From positions 1,798,001 through 1,862,000 of the forward strand of contig OY787448.1 in NCBI GenBank assembly GCA_963678855.1: DNA of 64,000 nucleotides, read 5' to 3'. A program made the translations under genes and the position numbers. The DNA is from F22 sp963678855. Lineage in GTDB: Bacteria > Bacteroidota > Bacteroidia > Bacteroidales > Bacteroidaceae. The notes beneath the pieces are model-generated. The model searched no databases. It worked only from the letters and a program-made list of their open reading frames with translations, and had not been told where the DNA came from. Below are positions 17,950 through 25,486 of this stretch, in pieces (the first letter of the stretch is position 1; every line of letters begins with the position of its first letter).

Positions 17950-18488
17950 CTGATATCTAATAATTTGTGCGTCTGTAGAGACAGGCGCCATTGTGGGTTT
18001 TGTTTGATATATTCAATCACTTCTTCTGTGTTTTGCATAGAGCAAGGTTGCAAGAAGAAGGTGGTTGCAGGATACTCCAGCCATGGCGATGGGTCTTGGC
18101 CTTCATAGACAAGCTTAAGCTCGTCGGCACGTGGTAGGACTACTTCTTTGTACTTCGGACTCACAGTAATCCAATCCAATCCTTCAGGAAGCAATCGTGT
18201 CCCGTTGGTCTCAATATGCAGGATAAAGTCTTTTGCTTTTAAAGCATCGACCAATGCTTGGTCGAGCTGTAAAGAAGGTTCCCCGCCAGTAAAGCAGATA
18301 CGTTTACAGGGATATTGACTAACTGCCTCGATAATTTCAGCATCAGTCATCTCTTCACCTGCTTCATGAGCTGTATCGCAGAAGCTGCATTTGAGATTAC
18401 ATCCCGAGAAACGTACAAACACGATAGGGGTACCTGTCCATGCTCCCTCACCTTGGAGAGAGTAGAAGATTTCGTTGACTTTTTTCAT
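17946..18488 (-). CDS. queE: 7-carboxy-7-deazaguanine synthase (radical SAM)
   Basis: A 180-residue radical SAM enzyme that contracts 6-carboxytetrahydropterin to 7-carboxy-7-deazaguanine. The 4Fe-4S site is CNLKCSFCD (C-x3-C-x2-C), preceded by FYSLQGEGAWTGTP and followed by FTGGEPSLQ, all QueE landmarks. The start MKKVNEIFYSLQGEG at 18488 lies two bases after the queD stop; longer in-frame versions would run into queD. The stop overlaps the folE start. It is third from last in the pathway order and sits in the operon with all partner enzymes. Confidence 0.93.
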   Translation of the reverse strand: MKKVNEIFYSLQGEGAWTGTPIVFVRFSGCNLKCSFCDTAHEAGEEMTDAEIIEAVSQYPCKRICFTGGEPSLQLDQALVDALKAKDFILHIETNGTRLLPEGLDWITVSPKYKEVVLPRADELKLVYEGQDPSPWLEYPATTFFLQPCSMQNTEEVIEYIKQNPQWRLSLQTHKLLDIR

Positions 18489-18490
18489 CT

Positions 18491-18823
18491 TTAGTCTTTC
18501 ACGTAGATAGCTGTATTGCCTTCGCTTTCTTGTACTTCCACTTTGAAGCAATAAGGTACTTGCTCGCATACCCACTTGGCGATATTTTCGGCAGTAGGGT
18601 TGAATGGCAATACTTCATTCAAGTTCTTATGGTCTAGTTTACCGTGTACCGCATTTTTGATATGCTTGAAGTCTACAAGCATGCCCGACTCATTCAATGT
18701 GTCGTTTTTGCAGTGTACAGTGATCATCCAGTTGTGCCCATGCATGCTTGTGCATTTGCTATCATAAGGGAGATCTAGTTGGTGACAAGCGGCAATCTCC
18801 ATACGCTTTGATATATAATACAT
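18491..18823 (-). CDS. queD: 6-carboxytetrahydropterin synthase
   Basis: A 110-residue member of the PTPS/QueD family. It converts dihydroneopterin triphosphate to 6-carboxytetrahydropterin. Zinc ligands are in AACHQLDL and HGHNW, the catalytic Cys in SKCTSMHGH, and LVDFKHIK and LDHKNLN are further family motifs. It lies 44 bp after queF and 2 bp before queE, so it is part of the same transcript. Confidence 0.93.
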   Translation of the reverse strand: MYYISKRMEIAACHQLDLPYDSKCTSMHGHNWMITVHCKNDTLNESGMLVDFKHIKNAVHGKLDHKNLNEVLPFNPTAENIAKWVCEQVPYCFKVEVQESEGNTAIYVKD

Positions 18824-18867
18824 AACTATGTCTCTTTAAGGGATATAGTAAATCTGTGTAGTCGCGA

Positions 18868-19329
18868 TTAATCGTGACGAGATAGTCTATCCATGGCCAT
18901 TTGCTCGAAGCTAGTGCCTGGGCGTCCGTAGTTACAGTAAGGATAGATAGAGATGCCACCTCGTGGGGTGAAGATACCAGTCACCTCGATATAGCGAGGA
19001 TCCATCAATTTAATCAAATCTTTCATGATGATGTTGACACAGTCTTCATGGAAAGCTCCGTGGTTGCGGAAAGAGAATAGATACAATTTTAAAGCCTTGC
19101 TTTCTACCATCTTGTCATCAGGGATATAGCTGATGCGAATTTCAGCGAAATCTGGTTGCCCAGTGATAGGGCAAAGACTCGTAAATTCAGGACAGTTGAA
19201 ACGTACCCAATAGTCGTTCTCTGGGTGTTTGTTGCTAAATGCTTCCAATACTTCTGGAGCATAATCATCTTTATAGACTGTCGCACCACCTAGGTGAGAC
19301 AATTCTTTCTTTAGTTCTTGATCTGACAT
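18868..19329 (-). CDS. queF: preQ0 reductase (NADPH-dependent 7-cyano-7-deazaguanine reductase)
   Basis: A 153-residue unimodular QueF that reduces the nitrile of preQ0 to the amine preQ1. Signature pieces are EFTSLCPITGQPDFAEI with the nucleophilic Cys, ESKALKLYLFSFRNHG and the terminal YCNYGRPG. The start MSDQELKKEL at 19329 is the family-like one; a longer in-frame version would extend into the end of queC. Its product preQ1 is the predicted ligand of the riboswitch in front of the operon. Confidence 0.93.
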   Translation of the reverse strand: MSDQELKKELSHLGGATVYKDDYAPEVLEAFSNKHPENDYWVRFNCPEFTSLCPITGQPDFAEIRISYIPDDKMVESKALKLYLFSFRNHGAFHEDCVNIIMKDLIKLMDPRYIEVTGIFTPRGGISIYPYCNYGRPGTSFEQMAMDRLSRHD

Positions 19330-19348
19330 ACAAATTGTTGGTTTAAGT

Positions 19349-20017
19349 TTAGTGTTGATTGGCTGCTTTTTGCGCTTCGTATTTCGCCAAAGAATCGTTA
19401 CGTAGGCGGCATGATGGGCATTCGCCGCAACCTGCTGCTGGGACTCCATTATAGCAAGTCAAAGTGTCGTTCTTGACGATGTCCAAAACGCCTAGTTCAT
19501 CGGCCATAGCCCATGTCTCTACCTTGTCTTTCCACATCAATGGTGTGTGGATGACAAATTGCTCATCCATGGCTAGATTGATAGTCACATTCAAGCTTTT
19601 GATAAAGCCATCACGACAATCAGGATATCCACTAAAGTCGGTTTGAGAGACGCCCGTCACAAGGTGCATCGCATCGTGTTCACGAGCGAAGACTGCGGCA
19701 ATGCTTAGGAAGAATAGGTTACGTCCTGGCACGAATGTGTTTGGATACGAATCTTGAGGTTTTTCTTGGTCCATTGTAATAGATGTATCAGTCAATGAAC
19801 TGCTACCTACTTTGCTAATGAAGTGTCCGTCCATCACTTGGAACTCAACACCTGCATTTTTGGCGATTTTTTCTGCCAATTCAATTTCTAAAGAATGCTT
19901 CTGCCCATATGAGAAACCTAGGGCATACACTTTCTTAAATTCTTTCAGTGCCCAGAACAGACACGTTGTTGAATCTTGTCCCCCGCTAAAAAGGACAACT
20001 GCTGTTTCTTTATTCAT
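19349..20017 (-). CDS. queC: 7-cyano-7-deazaguanine (preQ0) synthase
   Basis: A 222-residue ATP-dependent enzyme that turns 7-carboxy-7-deazaguanine into preQ0. The PP-loop SGGQDSTTC is at the N-terminus and a zinc site CGECPSC at the C-terminus. Start choice: an in-frame start at 20062 would place a structured RNA element (20023-20055) inside the coding region, whereas ATG 20017 gives MNKETAVVLFSGG, matches the family and leaves the element as a leader. It is the first gene of queC-queF-queD-queE-folE, which together run from GTP to preQ1. Confidence 0.95.
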   Translation of the reverse strand: MNKETAVVLFSGGQDSTTCLFWALKEFKKVYALGFSYGQKHSLEIELAEKIAKNAGVEFQVMDGHFISKVGSSSLTDTSITMDQEKPQDSYPNTFVPGRNLFFLSIAAVFAREHDAMHLVTGVSQTDFSGYPDCRDGFIKSLNVTINLAMDEQFVIHTPLMWKDKVETWAMADELGVLDIVKNDTLTCYNGVPAAGCGECPSCRLRNDSLAKYEAQKAANQH

Positions 20018-20022
20018 TGTTT

Positions 20023-20055
20023 CTTGTTTTTTTGCCGTGGTGTTCAAGCACACGG
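20023..20055 (-). ncRNA. preQ1-I-type riboswitch aptamer in the queC leader
   Basis: Read on the - strand, a 5-bp stem P1 (CCGUG 20055-20051 with CACGG 20039-20035) encloses an 11-nt loop containing CUUG (20048-20045) and ends in ACAC. An A-rich tail (C then seven A) follows, ending in CAAG (20026-20023), which can pair with the loop CUUG to form the second helix of an H-type pseudoknot. Stem, loop ACACC signature, A-rich tail and P2 all agree with class I preQ1 aptamers. The last P2 base is 5 nt before the queC AUG, so ligand binding should hide the start site. Seen directly: the complementarity; inferred: ligand binding. Confidence 0.8.
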
Positions 20056-20082
20056 GGTTCATCGATAAAATAATCGAGCCTG

Positions 20083-20090
20083 CAAATATA
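20083..20090 (-). promoter_or_regulatory. Candidate -7 box of the que operon
   Basis: TATATTTG on the - strand fits TAnnTTTG and would start transcription about 20 nt before the riboswitch. No TTTG is found at the usual -33 position. Confidence 0.5.
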
Positions 20091-20140
20091 GCTGTTTCTC
20101 AGAAGATTACTTAAGGAATAGCTGTTTTTTTAACTTAGTT

Positions 20141-20848
20141 TCATTCTTTAGGGCCTAAAAAATCACGTATCAAGGTCTCCATACCCTCAGAAGCACCCAT
20201 TTGTAGTTGATTTACTTTGTACTCTGCTGGTGTATGTACGTCCTTAGGGTCTATCAAGTAGATAGGAGTGTTTTTAGGGACAAAGTGGATGAGACTTGCT
20301 GCCGGGTAGACGTTTAATGAGGTGCCGATTATTAAAAAAATATCTGCTTGCTGGGCCAATGCAATGGCATCATCTAGTTTAGGTACAGACTCTCCAAACC
20401 ATACGATAAAGGGACGAATCTGGCTACCATCTTCTGCTGTATCACCAATCTTCACTTCGTAGTCTTTTGGGGAGAGTTCTTGGATATACCGTGGGTCGTT
20501 TGGATTATAACTACTGCATACTTTAGTGAGCTCTCCATGTAGGTGCAAGACGTGAGAACTGCCTGCACGTTCGTGAAGATTATCCACATTCTGAGTCACA
20601 ACAGATACTTTGAAGTTGTCTTCTAAAGACGCTAGTAGTTGATGCCCCTGATTGGGTGAGACATCTTTGAGTTGTGCACGGCGGGCGTTATAGAATTCTG
20701 TAACTAAGGCAGGGTCGGCTTGCCATGCCTCAGGAGTAGCTACTTGATTTACAGGATATTTTTCCCACAATCCACCTGCATCTCTAAAGGTGCTTACTCC
20801 ACTTTCGGCACTCATGCCGGCTCCTGTCAATACGACAATATGTTTCAT
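20141..20848 (-). CDS. Sir2-family NAD-dependent protein deacylase
   Basis: A 235-residue sirtuin. NAD-binding and catalytic motifs are GAGMSAESGVSTFRDAGGLW, TQNVDNLHERAG and LHGEL with the catalytic His. It would remove acetyl or longer acyl groups from lysines in the cytoplasm. The small domain lacks the two CxxC pairs that hold zinc in CobB; only a single Cys (KVCSSYN) is present there. It appears monocistronic. A TACCTTTG box on the - strand at 20879-20886 is a possible promoter. Confidence 0.9.
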   Translation of the reverse strand: MKHIVVLTGAGMSAESGVSTFRDAGGLWEKYPVNQVATPEAWQADPALVTEFYNARRAQLKDVSPNQGHQLLASLEDNFKVSVVTQNVDNLHERAGSSHVLHLHGELTKVCSSYNPNDPRYIQELSPKDYEVKIGDTAEDGSQIRPFIVWFGESVPKLDDAIALAQQADIFLIIGTSLNVYPAASLIHFVPKNTPIYLIDPKDVHTPAEYKVNQLQMGASEGMETLIRDFLGPKE

Positions 20849-20960
20849 AATCAGGCTGTTTTAATAACGACTTTGTCACAAAGGTATAGGAAAAGGGAGA
20901 AACTTAACGCAATTTCAGAAAAAAAGAAGGCCAACAGACACGTTATTAAAAGGAAAATCC

Positions 20961-20968
20961 TATTTTTG
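20961..20968 (+). promoter_or_regulatory. Candidate -7 box of the first FKBP gene
   Basis: TATTTTTG matches TAnnTTTG, 41 bp before the gene start. No -33 TTTG at proper spacing. Confidence 0.4.
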
Positions 20969-21008
20969 TGCTCAAACAATACATGTATTAATTCAATAAT
21001 CAAAGAAA

Positions 21009-21596
21009 ATGGACAAATTAAGTTATGCTTTGGGCCTAGGACTTGGCCAACAATTGAAGAGTATGGACCTTGCAGGAACTCTTAAGGTTGAAGACTTTGC
21101 TCAAGCTGTAACAGATATTCTAGAAGACAAGCAAATCGCTTTCTCTCATGAAGAAGGTCAAGCGCTTGTAAATGCTTACTTCCAAGAAGTCGCTGAAAAG
21201 AAAACTGCTCAAGCTAAAGAAGCAAGTGAAGCATTCCTTACTGAGAACGCTAAGAAAGAAGGCATCAAGACTACTGAGTCTGGTCTTCAATATGAAATCA
21301 TCGAAGAAGGTACTGGTAAGAAACCAGCTGCTGATAATCAAGTAAAAGTACACTACGAAGGAACACTTGTAGACGGTACTTTGTTTGATAGCTCTATCAA
21401 GCGCGGTGAGCCTGTTACATTTGGTGTAACTCAAGTAATCCCAGGATGGGTAGAAGGTCTTCAGTTGATGTCTGAAGGTGCTAAGTACAAATTCTATATC
21501 CCATCTGACCTAGGATATGGTGCACAAGGTGCTGGTGAAATGATTCCTCCACACAGTGCATTGGTATTCGAAGTTGAGCTTATCGAAGTACTTTAA
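21009..21596 (+). CDS. FKBP-type peptidyl-prolyl isomerase, cytoplasmic form
   Basis: A 195-residue Mip/FkpA-like protein. The first part (MDKLSYALGLGLGQQL...) is the helical FKBP N-terminal dimerisation domain, and the last 100 residues are the FKBP domain with VHYEGTLVDGTLFDSS, FGVTQVIPGWVEGLQLM and the IPPHSALVFEVEL end. No signal peptide is visible, so it should act in the cytoplasm as prolyl isomerase/chaperone. A second, exported paralogue follows directly after a terminator-like hairpin. Confidence 0.92.
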   Translation: MDKLSYALGLGLGQQLKSMDLAGTLKVEDFAQAVTDILEDKQIAFSHEEGQALVNAYFQEVAEKKTAQAKEASEAFLTENAKKEGIKTTESGLQYEIIEEGTGKKPAADNQVKVHYEGTLVDGTLFDSSIKRGEPVTFGVTQVIPGWVEGLQLMSEGAKYKFYIPSDLGYGAQGAGEMIPPHSALVFEVELIEVL

Positions 21597-21602
21597 AATA
21601 TA

Positions 21603-21640
21603 CTCCCGCTAGTAGCAAGTGCTCACTAGCGGGTGTTCTT
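21603..21640 (+). terminator. Terminator between the two FKBP genes
   Basis: CCCGCTAGT (21605-21613) pairs with ACTAGCGGG (21625-21633), followed by TGTTCTT. The tail is weak, so read-through into the next FKBP gene is possible. Confidence 0.6.
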
Positions 21641-21672
21641 ATTTACGATTTAAATCAAAAATCCATAAATCC

Positions 21673-22932
21673 ATGACAATGAAAAAGAATTTATTTTTCG
21701 CTTCAGCAGTCGTAGCTTTGGCACTGACTGCATGTGGACCTAAAGCCCCACAAGCAAACCTAACAACTGAGATTGATTCACTATCATACACTTTAGGTTA
21801 TGCTCCAGGTGCTGGTGTGAAAACACAATTGACTCGTCAAAAAATTGACACAGCTAAGATGGCTGACTTTGTAGCAGGATTTGTAAAGGGTGCCAACATG
21901 GACCCAGAAGCAAAGAAAACTCCAGCTCAAACTCAAGAACAAATCGCTAGCTTCTTCGGTGATCAAATGCACCAAGTAAGCCAAGATGATAAAATGCGTC
22001 AACTAAGTCGTACAGATTCAACTCAATTGTTGAATGTTGATATGTTTGTAGATGGTGTGTTGGCAGTCACTGAAGGTGGCAAGAAGGCTCCAGTTACACT
22101 ACGTACTGAGCTTCAAAAAGCTTTCCAACAACTTTCTGATACAGCTGCAAATGTAAACATCGACTCACTATCTTATATGTTGGGTGTGCAACAAGGTACT
22201 GGTGTGGTTGGTGAACTAGCTCGTCAAAAAGCTGATACTGCAAATCTATCTGTATTCGTTTCTACTTTCAAGAGTACTTTCAAGAGTGGTCTTACAGATG
22301 CGAAGAAAGCAGCTATGTTGGGTGAAGCTATGGGTGAACAAACTGCTCAAACTTTCCCACGCATGAATGCTCAAATCTTTGCTGGCGATACAACTATGGA
22401 AGTAAGCAAGGATAACTATATCGCTGGTTATGTAGACGCTGCACTAGGTAAGGAAGGTGCTCTTTCTGACTCGCTACGTCATGATGTACAAACTCGTCTT
22501 CAAGCTAAGTTCCGTGATGCTGCAATGGAAAAGCAATACGGTTCTAATCGCGAAGCAGGTGAGAAGTTCCTTGAAGAAAATGCTAAGAAAGAAGGTATTG
22601 TAGTACTTCCTAGTGGTGTACAATACAAGGTTGTTAAGAAGGGTAAGGGTAAAATGCCTAAAGCTACAGATAAAGTGAAGGTAGCTTACGAAGGTACTCT
22701 AATTGACGGTACTGTATTTGATAGCTCTTACAAGCGAAATAAGGATGCTGAGTTTGGTGTAGGTCAAGTAATCCCAGGTTGGACTGAGATCCTTCAGTTG
22801 ATGCCTGTAGGTTCTACTTATATGGTGTATATCCCTCAAGATAAGGCATATGGTGCACGTCAAGCTGGTCGTGATATTAAGCCTTACTCTACTCTTATCT
22901 TTAAGGTAGAATTGAAGGAAATCCTTAAGTAA
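21673..22932 (+). CDS. FKBP-type peptidyl-prolyl isomerase lipoprotein with duplicated N-domain
   Basis: A 419-residue exported isomerase. The signal ends in a lipobox (ALTACG), so it should be lipid-anchored. Two copies of the helical FKBP N-domain follow, starting IDSLSYTLGY and IDSLSYMLGV, and then one FKBP catalytic domain (VAYEGTLIDGTVFDSS, GVGQVIPGWTEILQLM). The start is set at ATG 21673; ATG 21679 (MKKNLFF) is equally plausible. The duplication makes it about twice the size of ordinary FkpA proteins. It would assist folding in the periplasm or at the outer membrane. Confidence 0.9.
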   Translation: MTMKKNLFFASAVVALALTACGPKAPQANLTTEIDSLSYTLGYAPGAGVKTQLTRQKIDTAKMADFVAGFVKGANMDPEAKKTPAQTQEQIASFFGDQMHQVSQDDKMRQLSRTDSTQLLNVDMFVDGVLAVTEGGKKAPVTLRTELQKAFQQLSDTAANVNIDSLSYMLGVQQGTGVVGELARQKADTANLSVFVSTFKSTFKSGLTDAKKAAMLGEAMGEQTAQTFPRMNAQIFAGDTTMEVSKDNYIAGYVDAALGKEGALSDSLRHDVQTRLQAKFRDAAMEKQYGSNREAGEKFLEENAKKEGIVVLPSGVQYKVVKKGKGKMPKATDKVKVAYEGTLIDGTVFDSSYKRNKDAEFGVGQVIPGWTEILQLMPVGSTYMVYIPQDKAYGARQAGRDIKPYSTLIFKVELKEILK

Positions 22933-23008
22933 TTGATTTCTGAAGTGACTTTTGGGCGATTCCGCTAGATTTTATTGGGCAAAGTCTAAAAAACACTAAA
23001 AATACAGG

Positions 23009-23046
23009 AGCAGCATAGCATTATTCTAGCTATGCTGCTTTTTTTG
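23009..23046 (+). terminator. Terminator after the FKBP pair
   Basis: AGCAGCATAGC pairs with GCTATGCTGCT and is followed by seven T. A textbook rho-independent terminator. Confidence 0.9.
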
Positions 23047-23079
23047 TACCCAAATGTTCGTTTATTGGATGGAAATAAG

Positions 23080-23087
23080 TATATTTG
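23080..23087 (+). promoter_or_regulatory. Candidate -7 box of the Lrp-type gene
   Basis: TATATTTG fits TAnnTTTG and lies 39 bp before the gene. No good -33 box. Confidence 0.45.
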
Positions 23088-23125
23088 CTTACTTTATGTC
23101 GATAAACCAATTAAATACCTGATTT

Positions 23126-23614
23126 ATGATGAATAAGATAGATAAACTTGACCGACAGATTCTAGACATTATCACTCAGAATGCACGTATCCCTTTTAAA
23201 GAGGTTGCAGCGCAGTGTGGCGTATCTCGTGCGGCTATCCATCAACGTGTACAACGTCTGATTGATCTTGGTGTGATTACTGGATCTGGTTATCAAGTAA
23301 ATCCTAAGTTGTTAGGATATAGAACATGTACATATGTTGGAATTAGCCTTGAGAAAGGCTCAATGTACACGCGTGTTGTGGAAGAGTTGGAAAAGATTCC
23401 TGAAATCATCGAATGCCACTTTACTACTGGTGCTTACACTATGTTGACTAAATTGTACGCTAGTGATAATGAACACCTTATGGAGCTTTTGAATCATCGC
23501 TTGCAGGAGATTCCTGGTGTGATTTCTACAGAGACATTGATTTCACTTGAGCAAAGTATCAAGCGTGAAATACCGATTCAAAGAACAGGAGATGATGTCA
23601 ACTTAACTGTATAA
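23126..23614 (+). CDS. Lrp/AsnC-family transcriptional regulator
   Basis: A 162-residue feast/famine regulator. The N-terminal helix-turn-helix is LDRQILDIITQNARIPFKEVAAQ followed by SRAAIHQRVQRL; the C-terminal RAM ligand domain carries the YVGISLEKG and TTGAYTMLTKLYASD strands. It should bind DNA as dimers or octamers in response to an amino acid. Two consecutive ATG codons begin the gene; the second is as likely as the first. The next small membrane gene follows after 8 bp, so the two are probably co-transcribed. Confidence 0.92.
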   Translation: MMNKIDKLDRQILDIITQNARIPFKEVAAQCGVSRAAIHQRVQRLIDLGVITGSGYQVNPKLLGYRTCTYVGISLEKGSMYTRVVEELEKIPEIIECHFTTGAYTMLTKLYASDNEHLMELLNHRLQEIPGVISTETLISLEQSIKREIPIQRTGDDVNLTV

Positions 23615-23622
23615 TTGAAGTT

Positions 23623-23946
23623 ATGGATGATTTCTTTATTTGGTGGGGACTCAATTTTGAAGGGCTGGCCATTGGCTTGCTGACCTTCATTATAATCGGT
23701 GTCTTTCATCCTTTGGTTGTCAAAGCAGAGTATTACTGGGGAGTGAAGAGCTGGTGGCTATTTTGTCTACTGGGTGTCATTGCCACAGTAGCGTCGCTAT
23801 TTGTGCACGATACAATCTTGGCTGTTTGTCTAGGTGTATTGGCTTTTTCATCGTTTTGGTCCATTATGGAAGTGTTTGAACAACGTGAACGTGTGAAAAA
23901 GGGCTGGTTTCCTAAGAATCCCAAGCGCAAAGAAGATAGAGTCTAG
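23623..23946 (+). CDS. DUF4491 family small membrane protein
   Basis: A 107-residue protein with three hydrophobic segments and a basic C-terminal tail. The segment NFEGLAIGLLTF, then GVFHPLVVKAEYYWG, is characteristic of the DUF4491 family common in Bacteroidetes. No function is known. It follows the Lrp-type gene by 8 bp. Confidence 0.8.
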   Translation: MDDFFIWWGLNFEGLAIGLLTFIIIGVFHPLVVKAEYYWGVKSWWLFCLLGVIATVASLFVHDTILAVCLGVLAFSSFWSIMEVFEQRERVKKGWFPKNPKRKEDRV

Positions 23947-23973
23947 TAGAACTCGCTTTTTTAACGCATAATA

Positions 23974-24005
23974 TTTGCAGATAGAAACAGAATTGTTTAC
24001 ATTTG
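23974..24005 (+). promoter_or_regulatory. Promoter of the tRNA-CAU gene
   Basis: TTTG (23974-23977), a 20-bp spacer and TACATTTG (23998-24005) match the consensus well. Transcription would start about 25 nt before the tRNA. Confidence 0.75.
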
Positions 24006-24036
24006 CATCCGATTCCAAAAAATAATGGGATTTATC

Positions 24037-24113
24037 GGGCTTTTAGCTCAGTTGGTTAGAGCAACAGACTCATAATCTGGAGGTCGTAGGTTCAAGCCCT
24101 ACATGGCCCACCA
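24037..24113 (+). tRNA. tRNA with CAU anticodon (probably elongator tRNA-Met)
   Basis: A 77-nt cloverleaf: D arm with AGCTCAGTTGGTTAGAGC, anticodon loop CTCATAA with CAT at 24071-24073, T arm GTAGG-TTCAAGC-CCTAC and an encoded CCA end. The acceptor stem has a U-U mismatch at the sixth pair and a G-U at the fifth. A CAU anticodon can also belong to tRNA-Ile2, whose C34 is modified to lysidine, and sequence alone does not settle this. It is not the initiator tRNA: the anticodon stem lacks the three G-C pairs. Confidence 0.9.
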
Positions 24114-24164
24114 AAGGAGGCGTTTATAACTCATAGGAGTTTATAGATGCCTCCTTTGTTTTTT
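24114..24164 (+). terminator. Terminator after the tRNA gene
   Basis: AAGGAGGC pairs with GCCTCCTT with a further complementary inner part (TTTATAACTC/GAGTTTATA) and a GTTTTTT tail. Confidence 0.85.
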
Positions 24165-24195
24165 ATATGATAGGCTAATATTTAAAACCTAATCT

Positions 24196-25461
24196 ATGCA
24201 TCAGCAAATGACTATAGCTAACTCTGAGATGCAGGAGTTCATTCAAGACCACCTGACTGACGATGTCCGTCAGTTGGCATTGCAGTCCAACAAGTATCCT
24301 AATCTGGATATGTCTTTTGCTCTTCAGCAAATTGCTGGACGACAAAGGGTCAAGGACAAATTACCCTCATGGTGTGCGTGTTTGCAAACTGTTTTTCCTC
24401 CTCAAATAAATTTAGAACAATGTAGCAGTGAATCTACTGCGCAGTATAAAGTCTCTTGGCTTCGCGAGGTGTTGTCAAATGATATTGATTTGAAGTCATT
24501 TGTAGATTTAACTGGTGGTTTTGGCGTGGATACCTTTACATTGTCTACAGCTTTTCACAAGGGACACTATGTGGAGCAGAATGAGGAGTTGTTTTCTCTG
24601 GTAGCGCATAACGCTCAGGTGATGAAAAGAGATAACTTGTCACTTCATAGGATGGCTTGTGAAGACTATCTGGATATTATGCCTGCTGTGACACTTTGTT
24701 TTATCGATCCTGCTCGTAGAAGTGTGTCGGGACAAAAAGTAGCAGCCTTAGAGGATTGTACGCCTGATGTACTGACTTTATTGCCAATCATGACTCTAAA
24801 GTCGGACTTTGTACTTCTGAAGTTGTCGCCAATGCTCGATGTAAAAGCTGTGTTGCGAGCATTAAAGGGAGTCAGCCATGTAGCTGTTGTGTCTTTACAT
24901 AATGAGTGCAAGGAGGTGTTAGTCTTGATTGATAGTCAAGTTTATCAGCAATCTAGTGATTCGACAGAGCATGAGCTTAACCAAGTTGCACTGTCCGCGG
25001 TAAATATTACTAATAAAGGAACGGTTAGTAAGTATAATACAACTTATGAAAATGAGAGTAACTGTCCTTTACTGACATATGGTTTAGAGCCTGAATCACT
25101 TGAAGGAAGTTGTTTATTTGAACCTAACACTTCTGTTATGAAGGTTGGGGCATTTGCTTCTTTAACGACCAATTATCCTGTACGTCAGTTGAGCCCCTCT
25201 GCACATCTATTTGTAACTGATGAAAAAGGTGTCGATTTTCCTGGACGACATTTTCGTATAGAAAAAGTGTGCAAGGTGCAGAAGAAAGAAGTACAAATGA
25301 TGATGGCTGGTACATCAAAATGTCATCTGACAGTGCGAGATTTTCCTGATTCTGTTGCCAACTTACGTAAGAAATTGAAGCTCAAAGAGGGAGGTGACGT
25401 CTATTTATTTGCAACGACTATAGGAAACGAAAAACGACTTTTACGATGCACGAAAGTGTAG
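24196..25461 (+). CDS. Class I SAM-dependent methyltransferase with THUMP-like C-terminal domain
   Basis: A 421-residue protein. The central Rossmann domain shows motif I as VDLTGGFGVDTF, with the acidic cofactor residue in YVEQNEELF and motif IV as FIDPARR. The N-terminal region is helical, and the C-terminal part resembles the THUMP-like domain found in uncharacterised Bacteroidetes methyltransferases. The substrate is probably RNA, judged only from the THUMP-like part. It is followed by an exchanger gene after 25 bp. Confidence 0.75.
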   Translation: MHQQMTIANSEMQEFIQDHLTDDVRQLALQSNKYPNLDMSFALQQIAGRQRVKDKLPSWCACLQTVFPPQINLEQCSSESTAQYKVSWLREVLSNDIDLKSFVDLTGGFGVDTFTLSTAFHKGHYVEQNEELFSLVAHNAQVMKRDNLSLHRMACEDYLDIMPAVTLCFIDPARRSVSGQKVAALEDCTPDVLTLLPIMTLKSDFVLLKLSPMLDVKAVLRALKGVSHVAVVSLHNECKEVLVLIDSQVYQQSSDSTEHELNQVALSAVNITNKGTVSKYNTTYENESNCPLLTYGLEPESLEGSCLFEPNTSVMKVGAFASLTTNYPVRQLSPSAHLFVTDEKGVDFPGRHFRIEKVCKVQKKEVQMMMAGTSKCHLTVRDFPDSVANLRKKLKLKEGGDVYLFATTIGNEKRLLRCTKV

Positions 25462-25486
25462 TGTCCCAATACCAATACTTATAACT

